DNA of 64,000 bases from Sepioteuthis lessoniana. Its lineage: Eukaryota > Mollusca > Cephalopoda > Myopsida > Loliginidae. The notes under the pieces were generated by a model. It was not told the origin of the DNA and searched no databases. It saw only the letters and a program-made list of their open reading frames with translations. Position 1 is the stretch's first letter. Each line of letters begins with the position of its first letter. A program made the position numbers and the translations under genes. This document shows, piece by piece, positions 31,967 to 42,666 of the stretch. The stretch is taken from contig OY757904.1 of the NCBI GenBank assembly GCA_963585895.1, forward strand, positions 3,204,112 through 3,268,111, given 5' to 3'.

Positions 31967-32761
31967 GTAATAACAATAAAACCTGGACCTGGCTAAGAAA
32001 AGGAAACCTTAAGAGAGAAACGGAATCCCTCCTAAAAGCAGCACAGGACAACGCCATAAGAACCAATCTTATCAAAGCGAGAATAGATAAGACGCAACAA
32101 AACAGTAAATGTAGGCTATGCGGTGACAGAGACGAAAAGATCAATCACATAATAAGCGAATGCAGCAAATTAGCACAGAAGGAGTATAAGGCGAGACACG
32201 ACTGGGTCGTGAAGGTGATCCACTGGGAAATGTGCAGGAAATTTCAATTCGTCCATACCAACAAATGGTATATGCACAACCCAGCACCTGTCCTAGAAAA
32301 TGACTCGCATAAACTCCTATGGGACTTTAACATACAAACGGATCACTTAATCCCGGCCAGAAGACCAGACCTCATAATAATCACCCCCCTCTAAAAAAAC
32401 GAGAATCTGCAAAATTGTCGACTTTGCTGTCCCGGCGGACCACAGAGTAAATCTGAAGGAAAGTGAAAAAAAGGATAAGTACCTCGACCTTGCTAGAGAA
32501 TGAAAAAAAAAACTGTGGAACATGAAAGTAACGATTGTGCCAATTGTGATTGGTGCGTTAGGCACAGTAACTAAAGGATTATTAAAGGGCCTGGATGACT
32601 TGGAAATTAGCGGACGGGTGGAGACTTTCCAAACAACAGCATTGCTGCGGACGGCCAGAATCCTGAGACGAGTCCTGGAGACTTGAGGAGACTTGGTGTC
32701 ACTCAAACTCCAGTGAAAAACCATCAGCTAACACTGATGTGAAAAACTCTAAAGGAGTATG
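31925..32761 (+). pseudogene. REL-type LINE, C-terminal end, copy P1
   Basis: It starts in a CTA trinucleotide array (31934-31967) and then encodes TWTWLRKGNLKRETESLLKAAQ... (about 31980). A zinc motif CRLCGDRDEKINHIISEC spans about 32110-32163 (C-x2-C-x8-H-x4-C). The restriction-enzyme-like endonuclease core follows: RRPDLIIIT (32359-) and, after a frameshift at the C-run, VDFAVPADHRV (about 32417-). The C-terminus is KLWNMKVTIVPIVIGALGTV ... RRVLET. The CCHC plus PD-x-D order is that of R2/R4/Dong-group LINEs. It is 5'-truncated, with no RT here. Confidence 0.75.
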
Positions 32762-32795
32762 TAATAATAATAATAATAATGATAATAATAATAAT
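32762..32795 (+). repeat. (ATA)n tail of LINE copy P1
   Basis: An ATA/AAT trinucleotide run directly follows the LINE 3' end (…AAACTCTAAAGGAGTATG). Equivalent arrays end other copies in this window, so the trinucleotide array appears to be the LINE's 3' tail. Confidence 0.85.
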
Positions 32796-32810
32796 AACAA
32801 ACAAAAAAAA

Positions 32811-33505
32811 GAGAACTTGCAAAATAGTCGACTTTGCTGTCCCGGCTGACCACAGAATAAAACTGAAAGAATGTGAAAAGAAGGATAAGTACCTCGACCT
32901 TGCTAGGGAATTGAAAAAACTGTGGAACATGCAGGTGACAATTATCCTATTTACCAACCCCTCCACTCGGGCAGGATATGACACAAGGTCAATTTTTAAG
33001 CGGAGTTTAACAGGTTTGAATTCAGAGTTTTCCTTCTCCTAGACTAGTTGCCTCACCAAGGCTGAAGAACCTAGTCTGTCCTACTATTTACCCATAGCTG
33101 GAGGGAGAATAATTGGATTCATACCTTTCCCAAGGGTATTAGTGCTATGTGAAATGAAATCAGTCTCGTCCAGGATTTGAACTCGTGTCGCCGTGTTCAT
33201 TTCCTACGACGATAACAATTACACCACGGTCACCTCCAGGTGACAATTATACCAATTGTAATAGGTGCGTTTGGAACAGTAACTAAAGGATTACTAAAGA
33301 GACTGGAGGAGTTGGAAGTTGGCAGACGGGTGGAGACCATCCAAACGACAGCATTATTGAGAACGGCCAGTATAGTGATAAGAGTCCTGGAGACTTGAGG
33401 AGACTTGCTGTCACTCAGACTCCAGTGAAAAACCATCGGCTAACGCTGATGAGAAAAGCTCTAATGAGTTAATGATAATAATAACAATGATAATAATAAT
33501 TTTAA
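32811..33505 (+). pseudogene. REL-type LINE, C-terminal end, copy P2 (split by a SINE)
   Basis: It begins AGAACTTGCAAAATAGTCGA, i.e. within the endonuclease region (VDFAVPADHRIKLKECEKKD). It runs to LWNMQVTII, is interrupted by the SINE at 32946-33236, then resumes PIVIGAFGTVTKGLLKRLEE to RVLET. It ends in an (ATA)n-like tail at 33472-33505. It abuts the tail of copy P1. Confidence 0.78.
32946..33236 (-). mobile_element. tRNA-derived SINE type 2 with 14-bp target duplication
   Basis: CAGGTGACAATTAT occurs on both sides (32932-32945 and 33237-33250), a perfect 14-bp target duplication. On the minus strand the SINE reads GTGACCGTGGTGTAATTGTT (A box) and GAGTTCAAATCCTGG (B box). Then comes the central domain CCCTTGGGAAAGGTATGAAT ... 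CAGCTATGGGTAAATAGTA, then a 3' part with AAACTCTGAATTCAAACC and GTGTCATATCCTGCCCGAG. There is no poly-A tail. RNA polymerase III would transcribe it; it needs a LINE's RT to move. Confidence 0.88.
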
Positions 33506-34412
33506 TAACAATATACCGGCGTCATGGGTAGTCCTTAGTTGTGTAAACAAAATTGTATAAATAATATAAAATTCGGAGTAAAGATGGCTAAAATAAAAAA
33601 TACTTTTGTTACATTTTAATGTTAACTGACTAAATTACAAATGGCCAACAATGAAATGTATTTTATGACATATCGGAAAAATCCTGAATTAATGATAACG
33701 TCATATTCCTGGATGACACCATTTTATTAATTTTTTATTTTCATCAGTCCAGTTGCTGTCATATATAAAATAGCTGGAAATATTCAATAGCCGCGTAAAA
33801 TCAAAGTAGAAACAAGGAAACTTCACAAAAACGGAGTCAGTTATTTTGATCAAATTATTTTTGAGGCTCTAGTTAATAAATATCTGAAGATTAAAAATCG
33901 AAATGCATGAATAAATTCTTATTCCGAATCACTGATGAGAATACACCAATCTTTTATGACTTTGAGAGAAATATTTTAAAACAAAAAAAGACATCAGAAA
34001 ATAATTGACTAATTTCATTACGACGTGACAAAGAAAAAAATGAAGGGAGTGAAGAAACTGACTTTCAAAAAGACATCTGTATTCAGGGATGTTAACGTAC
34101 GCGTATATTTTATTGTGTTTCTATCTATCTATCAATCGATCTATCTATCTATCTATTTAAGTCACTTCTCATCTATCTATCTATCTATCTATCTGTATAA
34201 TTTGAAAAGTTCATAGATTGATGAAGTTCGTTTGATGATGTCATATCTGCTATTGACTTTTTAAACTACAAAGATCCAAGCTCTCCAACACCGATGGAAG
34301 AAGTATTTGGACAGCATGGTGGTGGTAGAGGGACTATCTGGAAAAAATAAAGGTCATTTTGTTATATATCATGAAAGTATCTTGGTCACCCAATAAACTT
34401 TTCAGCCGACTC

Positions 34413-34416
<4 letters not shown>
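33506..34416. other. unassigned interval with (ATCT)n array
   Basis: Mostly unrecognised. ATCT tetranucleotide runs occur at about 34117-34160 and 34168-34195. The small frame at 34025-34216 is generated by them. Confidence 0.55.
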
Positions 34417-34452
<36 letters not shown>

Positions 34453-34470
34453 ATGTGTGTGTGTGTGTAT
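34417..34470. repeat. (TA)n(TG)n microsatellite
   Basis: A TA array followed by TGTGTATG/TG units. The following TATTTCACTTTCCACTCGATAT resembles 36525-36555, so a small uncharacterised repeat may start here. Confidence 0.85.
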
Positions 34471-35215
34471 TTCACTTTCCACTCGATATACAGCAGTCCG
34501 GCTATGACAATACAACACATAGTTCAGTTTGATTTCAAAAGAATATATTAGACATATACATTTTCACATTCCAGTCTATTCAATATATCACTTCATTCGC
34601 AATGGTTTATCGAAAAAGTCTACCGTTCTTTTCCTATATCTACATTGTAGTTTCAACAGATTTTAAATCTCTCAGCTATGATTGATATCACAGTCGTTGA
34701 CAGCTTTTATTGAAAGAACTGTCAATAATATGCAACAAAGCATGTTAGGAAAAACTTATGTCCGATTAAATTTTATCACGAAAAAATATTCTGGAAAATC
34801 GGTCGATGAACCTTCAGTAGAGCTGCTCCAAAATATCAAGGTCAGTTCTCCAAAATGAAAAAATAATATAAATATTTGAATTTGATATAAGAAAAATCGG
34901 AAGAAGAAATCAATGTAGAGAGTAAAGGCGTTGTAGCTAGCGAGTTAGTTTCTTCCAAAGTTGAGAATGAGTTTCACCGAATTCTCCATATACATATATA
35001 TATATACTACACAGGTTAAATTAGTGAATTTCTATAGTCAAATTTTGTCAACTTGACTATTGGAAAAATTCAAGTTTCGATCATAATAATGTTGTTCACT
35101 ATCTTTTTATAGTTTACAAAAAATAACCTTGTGCCATATTTAACTCAGCTCATTAATCTATTTCTTATAAACGGATATCTTTTTTAAAGAGATTCTTAAA
35201 ATATGTTAAAAACTG

Positions 35216-35217
<2 letters not shown>
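34471..35217. other. unassigned interval
   Basis: No coding or transposon feature is recognised. A short TA array lies at about 34990-35007. Confidence 0.5.
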
Positions 35218-35271
<54 letters not shown>

Positions 35272-35408
35272 AAATGCTACATTGTAGTGAATCAGATAGT
35301 GTGATAAAAATATGTGAAAAGTTGGATAAGTATAACAATGCAGGTTTAGTAGTATCCGTGATTAAAGAACGAAGTAGCGTAGATACTACTAAACCTTTGT
35401 AAAGTGTT

Positions 35409-35482
<74 letters not shown>

Positions 35483-35535
35483 CGTAGTATCCGTGATATT
35501 TCGTTCTTTCATTGTAAATACTACTAAACAAGCGT
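35218..35535. repeat. paired (TA)n arrays with repeated hairpin flank
   Basis: TA arrays lie at 35218-35267 and 35411-35480. Between them is a 14-bp perfect inverted repeat, GGTTTAGTAGTATC (35343-35356) and GATACTACTAAACC (35382-35395). After the second array, GTAGTATCCGTGATATTTCG ... AATACTACTAAAC (35484-35528) repeats most of that unit, so the second TA array sits between two related copies. Frames here are TA-array artefacts. Confidence 0.8.
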
Positions 35536-36684
35536 TAAATGTTATATTTATCATACCTTCATCATATTTCTCTCATACATTCAGATTTACCGCAATCTAT
35601 CAATCTATAAAACCTTACGGCTTAGTGTTTGACGGCTACGATCATCAGGGGAGCTGGAACCACGTTTTTTAGGATCGGACCCGAAAAACTCTGTGTCATG
35701 AGTTTTTACTCAATCTTTAATTCTTAGTATATTGGGATATTGCTCTACATTTTTCTGTATCGAGCATTCTACGAATTAGAGGTATTTTTAGCGTTAAATT
35801 TTAACTATATATATACATATATATATATATAAAGCGATTTTCAGTCCAATTTGCAACTATAATAATTTTGTGAGGTGTGTTCCTGTGGTAACCTTTATAT
35901 TCTAAACATCAACATTTTCGATATAATGGAGATAACTGTATAACCTAATTATAATACTTCATTTCTTCTCGAATAGAAAACTTAATATCATAATGAATAA
36001 CTCTTAATGTCACATTACACAGGAATGATACTGCTTGCTAAGAATATTTAGGATCTTCAGAAACAACCTCCCACAAAAAAAAGAATCCCTTAAAACCAAT
36101 TGATCGGAGTCAAATTAAAAATGAGATATGCAAATCCAGGAAGAAGCTGATAACTTCAAATTGACACTTTGAAGTTCAAACAAGAGAAAAGAAGAGGGTA
36201 TAATAATGATTAATGAATGTTTTATTCCCTTTTCTATTATATATAAAAGGCTGCGTCTTGATATACAATATTTGACCATCGAAGTAGACTGTCAGAAAGT
36301 TTTAATCTGAATCGAAGAGTCTAGTACGTATCAGAAGTGAGCCACAAGAAAAAAAACTGTCAGCAAATCTTTTTCTTTCTCCTCGCTTTAAAGTCAATTG
36401 TATTTTGACTGGATATTGACGGACAAATAATAAAAGAAAGCAATAAAACTGACAATCCTTGCCTTTACGTCATATTCGACCACCTTTCACTCAAAAGACA
36501 GGTGAAGAGCTGAGTTGTATTTTGTATTTTTCACTCTCCACTTTCTGTACATCGGTCCGGCGCTGATAAAGCAACATACATTCCTTTGACCACTAGACAC
36601 TATTTCATTTTTTCCTGCGGCTATCCAACACATATTCCTTTGGCGCCCAAGGCTACACAAGCAACATTCATAGTGTTGCTAACG

Positions 36685-36719
<35 letters not shown>

Positions 36720-37596
36720 TCCTTTTTATTTTTAAACATGTTGATTAAATAAGATAGACACGATTTTTTTAAATTTTTGATCCTTTCAAATCTTCCTTAC
36801 ACTCTTTATATAAATGTATATGACATTGTGTTTGCCATTTCCTTATTCGTTCCTCCGAAAATGTCTCCACTTGTAACCGAAAATACTTAGGACCAAAAAT
36901 TGGGCACCTGCTTGAATTCATTTCAACCAGAAGTCAAACGACTTAAACAGATCAAAGATAAAATAGACAAAAGTACAGTGTTCGGCTTATTCAATTATAT
37001 ATATATATATATATATATATGGTTCAAATTAGAATCAGTTTTATTTTCAATAGACGCCACTGATGAGTAGCACTGGTTTCGTGACTGAACTATTTTATCC
37101 TGGCAACTGACCTTTAACGTTCTTCCGTCCAGCATCAGGTCAAAAACACCACTGACTCACTTGTGGATTCATTCATCTTGCATCAAATCCACCATACTGC
37201 ATCCCATAGTTTCCAATGTTATTCGCTTACGTGGCTTGTATAATAATATCTTCCCTCGGAATCTATAATCTAGTGGCAAGCTGGAGTAAGATAATCGTGA
37301 TTATAGAGGCTGCAAGTTTCATAATTTTAGGTTTTGCTCTATCCGGTCAGATCAAAATTTTATTGTCCCGTAATTATACATATCTTGTGCCACACTTTTA
37401 GGGCTTTTGGCATTGAAAGTTTTTCTTCTAAAAAATTTAATTCAATTTTATTTTGTTTATATGTTTAATTCTACTTATTTGAGGGATGTCTTCACCGAGT
37501 TGGATGTTCAGCTCTTTTTTAAGAGTCGGCACTTTATGAAATGAATGTTTACCTTCCATTTTTTGTGTTTTTATTCATAAATTGAGAACCTGCTTT
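35536..37596. other. unassigned interval with short TA arrays
   Basis: TA arrays lie at about 35810-35832, 36687-36715 and 36995-37020. CACTCTCCACTTTCTGTACATCGGTCCGG-type sequence at 36527-36560 resembles 34472-34500. A 61-codon frame at 37216-37401 encodes two hydrophobic stretches but matches no family I know, and I would not call it a gene. A hammerhead-like motif on the minus strand (35627-35648) is described under findings. Confidence 0.45.
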
Positions 37597-38154
37597 TGTT
37601 ATGTTTTGACCTTTTGACCCGGCCAAAAATGCCATTCAAAGTGGTGCACCGGAAGGAAGTGACACATCCCGGCGTTGAGGCGTGTCTATATTACTGCGTG
37701 GGAGTTTGAAGGTAATATAAGGCCGACGAATTGAGGACAGTTGGAGAGAGGCGAGAAGGAAGGTTAGCAGTACAGTGGATGACGGAGGTAGACGCGATGT
37801 AGTAGGGAAAGCCAGCACACAGAAGAGTTTACTCCAGGGTCCGGTTAAGCAGCCATGAAGAACGAGAAAGACACAACGCTGACGGCCATAACTTTGGGGT
37901 CAAAATATTTCAGTAATGTTCGGTCTCCAGCTCTCTCTCTCACACGCAAACTTTGAGTAACCCTTTTCGAAACCTTACAAATAAAGTGAGAGGTAAAATA
38001 TTTTATAAAGAAGTCTTCCTGCGTCTTCTTTCCTGCGTGCGTCGTTTATTCCTGCGACTTTATCATCGTGCGTCTATCTATTATTGTGTCGTTATGATGC
38101 TGCATGAACATGTATATGTGTATATAAGCATATTTATTATGTGAGTATATAACA
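37597..38154 (+). mobile_element. solo LTR with CTTT target duplication
   Basis: This 558-bp element begins TGTTATG and ends TATAACA, so its ends form a TGTTAT/ATAACA inverted repeat. It is flanked by a perfect 4-bp duplication, CTTT, at 37593-37596 and 38155-38158. A TATA-like TAATATAAGG lies at 37713-37722, and an AAATAAAG polyadenylation-like signal at about 37979-37986. No primer-binding site, polypurine tract or coding region is next to it, so it is a solo LTR of an element not otherwise seen in this window. Confidence 0.75.
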
Positions 38155-38524
38155 CTTTCATTTACAGTATATCGAAATTTTTGTTTTATTTTAAACGGAT
38201 TTCGTAACCCAGATTAAAATTTGTAAAACTTGTATACTTTCACCTTCCTTTTAAGTTTTAATTTAGCATACATCAAATAATCCCTTTAGATTTTAATCAG
38301 GCTTTACAGATTAATTTTATTCCTAATTTTAGCAATTAACCTTTGATTTAGTAATTGCTTTTTTAACAATTACCCTTTCCTTCGTGGTGTAATTTATTGG
38401 GTAGTTTTTGAGGATTTGACGAATTCATAAGCGACGTTATCTTATGGGCTCCTACACTTGGACGTGCCAGTGCGGGCCAATCAGGTCAGTGGGGTCACTG
38501 GATACAGGAGCGATAGATGATAGG

Positions 38525-38570
<46 letters not shown>

Positions 38571-38764
38571 GGGACATCACACTACTTGATGATTATGATG
38601 GTACATATACTTGCTTGATATTACTATTTTTATATACTATCTGAGAAGTTTCCATGTTGCTGTGGCTGATGGACTGTAACATCTTTAAAGTTAAAGAGTT
38701 CAAACTTCATTAGTGCTACTAGTTCACTTTCTGATTAATACCCTTAGGAAAAGTATTTTCCCCT
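38155..38764. other. unassigned interval with (GA)n array
   Basis: An uninterrupted GA array lies at about 38528-38566. Nothing else is recognised. Confidence 0.55.
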
Positions 38765-38872
38765 TATCCCAGCGGCTATTGGTTAAATAGTACCACTACT
38801 GTTCTAAAAGGATGGCTTTGGCACTAAATAACCCACGAAGTTTGATATGTGATTAAACAAAGAAACCCAAGA
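38765..38872 (+). repeat. SINE type 1, 3' part
   Basis: The sequence CCCAGCGGCTATTGGTTAAATA matches the central domain of SINE type 1. The tail TTTGGCACTAAATAACCCAC ... GTTTGATATGTGATTAAACAAAGAAACC is the standard 3' end. The tRNA-like head is missing. Confidence 0.75.
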
Positions 38873-39499
38873 ATAGAAACCTTACCTATTTACTTATTTG
38901 CAGTGAACGTAACGATTGATACACTCATCTAAAACGCACCAAATATTTAAAATAAAATTCCATTGTGTACAAACTTTAAGTTGATTATGATATCAGACAT
39001 TTAAACGATGTCGATCATTTACTGTCTCTTTGTTCTTTCAATGTGTTTCATCGGAAAATATTGTGATGCTTTCCAGAAGGGAAATGAACAAAATGTTATA
39101 TTCAAAATCAATAGATATTGATTGATATCAAAGATCCATACGAGACTTAGAATTGTTTTGGGAAAGCTACGTGCTTGATTTATAATTGGAGTATTTAGTG
39201 CAAACCGAATTATTTTGATACATTTTTGGTTGTAATTTCTTTAAATAAATATCTTGATCATATAAAAAAATCTACAATGACTTACAAAGAAAACATTCTC
39301 AACTACTTAACCTTTTCAGACAAAATTTATTTCTTAATCTTAGCCGTTATAAAATAACACAAATTTAGATTCATTTCAGATTTTGCGAAAAATATTTAAG
39401 ATTTTCTATTTTCAGCAGGTAACTCAAAATTTTGGATCATAATGCATTAGAGTAATCTCTGATTCTCAGATTTTATAAAAAAGTTTATTATATTTTAAT
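38873..39499. other. unassigned interval
   Basis: AT-rich sequence, no recognised feature. Confidence 0.5.
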
Positions 39500-40592
39500 G
39501 GATTTTCACACTAGTATCAAGATGTTATTGCTGGAGATAAAGTGGCAACAAATATGCCAAATAACCAAGCAAATTCAATTCTTACCAATTCAAATAATGC
39601 TGTCGTCTTAGTTGTTCCTATTTCCCTTGTATGTCCAATTCTTCCATTTCTTCTTTTGAAATATTGAAAAGTAGTCATCATCTTCGTATTCCACAACTTT
39701 GTTTCACTTCTCAGGCAATATCTTGAAATTATCAAAGCTTTTTACACATTTTCCATTTTGTGGTCTTCTGGAACAAATGCAGTTTTTATTTAACTGTTTT
39801 TTTTTAAAATCTTATTTTATCTTCTCGATCAGTCGACATCGTCATAACCGGAAGAAGGAGATCTGTTTGAAACCATAAATTCTAAAGTCAAATTTTTGTC
39901 GCTTGCATAATTTCCAATAGACAACATTTCCCACCCAGACATACCTGCGGTTGTACTCTTTCTGTGCCATTTTACAGGATAAGTTAATTATAGGGCTTAC
40001 ATTTTCGTCTGTCTGTCTGTCTGTCCATAGTTTATAATTCTTATTCTTTGGAGTCTTATTTATACTAGCTTTTTCATAAATGGATCTGATGACATTATTC
40101 TGTATGGCTATCAATAGTCATTCAGTTTCTCTCTTTTAGTTTTCTCTGCACAGGGCTGTTCTGATTAACTTGTACGTAATTTCTTTAGCCAGTCTTCTAA
40201 AGTGTCTATAGAGTTGTTTTTTCCTATTTTTGTTGTCCCGCTTTAGTAATTAGTTTTTCTGTCCTTATGTTCTAATTATTTTTGCTGTGATTGGCTGCTA
40301 TTTCACTCATGTTTGTATATTCTTCAAGACAGATTTCCAGTAATCCACAACGTTAGCGAGTTCTCTTCTTCCTTTTTCTTGCCACATATAGTCTGTCTAT
40401 ATTATCTTTCGGTTGTAAGGCCTTGTGCATCGTTATTAATTTTCTGATTTCTTTCCCTTTTAAGAATGGCCCCGAATATCCTACCTGAGAGAGAGAGAGA
40501 GACTCTCTGCTCAGCTATTTATTGATTTCCTTTTTAAGAATGGCCCCGAATATCCTACCTGAGAGAGAGACTCTCTGCCCAGCTATTTATTT
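39500..40592 (-). pseudogene. REL-type LINE, C-terminal half, copy M1
   Basis: On the minus strand from 40592: SGPFLKGKEIRKLITMHKAL and DRLYVARKRKK, the post-RT segment of this family. At 40010-39930 it reads LSCKMAQKEYNRRYVWVGNV, just after the zinc motif. 39735-39500 carries a decayed 3' end (KLWNTKMMTTF, KTTALFELVRIEF, ITS). It holds a ~70-base tandem duplication (40446-40523 / 40524-40592). It is more decayed than the neighbouring copies. Confidence 0.65.
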
Positions 40593-40636
40593 CTTTATGT
40601 TCATGCAGCAGATTATTTTAGTCTTTCCGAGATTTT

Positions 40637-40835
40637 CACACGAGTGTTGAGTTGGTGAGGGTTTTTCATTGGGTTCTAAGTGACAGCAAGTCCCCTCAGA
40701 TCTCCAATCTCTACTTCAGGCGCTCGGGCACTATTCCTAGCGAACCAACTGTAATGTTCCACAGCTTTTTCTGTTTTCTGGCAAGGTTTAAGTATTTATA
40801 CAGCTTTTCGTTTTCTTTTATTATTATTATAACTT
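40637..40835 (-). pseudogene. REL-type LINE 3' end fragment, copy M2
   Basis: On the minus strand this encodes only the last part of the LINE. LNLARKQKKLWNI corresponds to ARELKKLWNM, then GDLRGLAVT and KNPHQLN to the 3' end. On its upstream side (high coordinates) it abuts an (ATA)n-like run and the 3' end of copy M3, the same arrangement as P1/P2. Confidence 0.65.
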
Positions 40836-42666
40836 ACCCCTTGAGAGTTTTTCACATCAGTTTTAGCTGATGGTCTTTCACTGTAGTTTGTAGTCTCCTC
40901 AAGCCTCCAGAACTCTTCTCAGTATTCTGACCCTTCTCAATAATGAAGTGGTTTGGATGGTCTCTACTCGTCCTCTTATTTGCAAGTCCTCCACTCCCTT
41001 TAATAATCATTTGGTGAATTTACAAAAAGCACCAATTTTCACCTTCATGTTCCACAGTTTTTTCAATTCCCTAGCAAGGTCCATGAACTTATCCTTCGTT
41101 TCACTTTCTTTCAGTTTTATTCTGTGGTCAGCCCTGACTGGAAAGTCCACAATTTTGCAAGTTCTTTTTTTGATGATTATTATAAGTTCTGGTTTTCTGG
41201 CTGAGATTATGTGATCCATTTGTATGACTAAGTCCTATTGGAGTTTATGTGTGTCATTCTCCAAGACAGATTCTGGGTTGTGCATATACCATTTGTTGGT
41301 ATGGTCAAATTTAAATTTCTAGTACATCTCTCAGTGGATCATCTTGCCTACCCAGTCGTGTCTAATCTTATACTCCTTCTGTTCTAATTTGCTGCATTCA
41401 CTTATAATGTGATTGGTGGTTTCGTCTCTATCACCATGTAACCTACATTTGCTATTTTGTTGCGTCTTATCTATTCTCGCTTTGAAATGATTGGTTCTTA
41501 ATGGCGTTGTTTTGTGTTGGTATTAGGAGAGATTCTCTTTCTCTCTAAAGGTTTCCTTTTCTTAGCCACGTTCATGTTTTCTCGCGTGATATGTTGTTTA
41601 TTAGTCGTTTAAAACGCCCATTGAGTTGTTTTTCTTCCTATTTTTGTTTCCTATTTATTGTCATTCTGTTGGTCTTTGTGTTGTCAGTATCGTTTCTGGT
41701 TGCTGTTATCAATCCTCCTTCGTGTTTTTCTATGTAGTTCTCGAGTCGCTGTATTGATGCATCAACGCTGTCTTCAATGTTGGCAAGTTCTCTTCCTCCC
41801 TTTCTTGATACATATAGTCTGTCAATGCCATGTCTGGGATGTAATGCCAGATGCATAGTCATTAGTTTTCTTGTTATTTAGTCAATTTGCTTTAGTTCAT
41901 CTCTGATCCACTTAAAAATGGTCACGAATATTAAAAGAAGGGTACAGCCCAGGTTTTTATTCCTTTGTTAAGGTTTCTACTACATAGTTTTGTCTCGAGT
42001 AGCTTTCTGTTTCTCCTGAGATATTCTTTCTTAATTTCTTCTTTAATATCCACTTGTTTGTTGGAGTCAGCTTCTAAGAGGCCCAAGGATGTGTAGGTTT
42101 CCTTTTCTCCGAGCGTTCTGATCTTGTCTTGATTGGGTAGTTCCATTCCGTCCGTCTGGTGTCGTTTTCCGCTTTTCATTACTAGCATGTCACATTTTTC
42201 TATGTCAAATTCCGTCCTTATGTCTTCACTGTATATTCTCCCTGCGTGTATTAGAGTTTCCAGTTCTTTTTCATTTTTTGCAAACAGTTTGATGTCGTCT
42301 ATGTACATTAGGTGATTGATCTTTTCTTGCGATCTGCTAAATTTCTATCCAGCTGCGAATTTTTTGAGTATGTGGTTAAGTAGCATCATCGCAATTATGT
42401 CTAGTAACGGTGATAGTACATCTTGAAATATACTTCTTTGGACCTTCGCTTCGGCTAAGCTTCTATATTCTGCTGACAATTCCACTTTTCAGGTTTACAT
42501 GGTTTTCTCGATAAAGTTTATGACTTCATCTGATATTTTGAACATTTTGAGACAGTTTATTGTCCAGCTTTGCAGGACCATATCATATGCCTTTTTGTAG
42601 TAAATCCAGGCCATAGCTAGATTTTTCCTTCTGGTCTTGCTCTCGTTGAGGATATGCTGATCTCGT
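40836..42666 (-). pseudogene. REL-type LINE, RT to 3' end, copy M3
   Basis: From high to low coordinates: the RT A box AWIYYKKAYDMVLQSWTINC (about 42627-42567). The YIDD active site is in MYIDDIKLFAKNEKELETLI (42308-). SGKRHQTDGMELPNQDKIRT follows, then DRLYVSRKGGRELANIEDSV (about 41826-). The zinc motif reads CRLHGDRDETTNHIISEC, with one Cys changed to His. The endonuclease core is RKPELIIIIKKRTCKIVDFP (41199-); the PD is PE here. The terminus runs to about 40860. It is the most complete LINE of this group in the window. The RT catalytic YIDD is intact but the whole frame is not. Confidence 0.82.

Noticed and set aside
37216..37401. Small two-helix membrane protein
   Set aside because: Two hydrophobic stretches appear in 61 codons, but there is no start context, family similarity or neighbouring coding sequence. 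AT-rich DNA often yields such frames.
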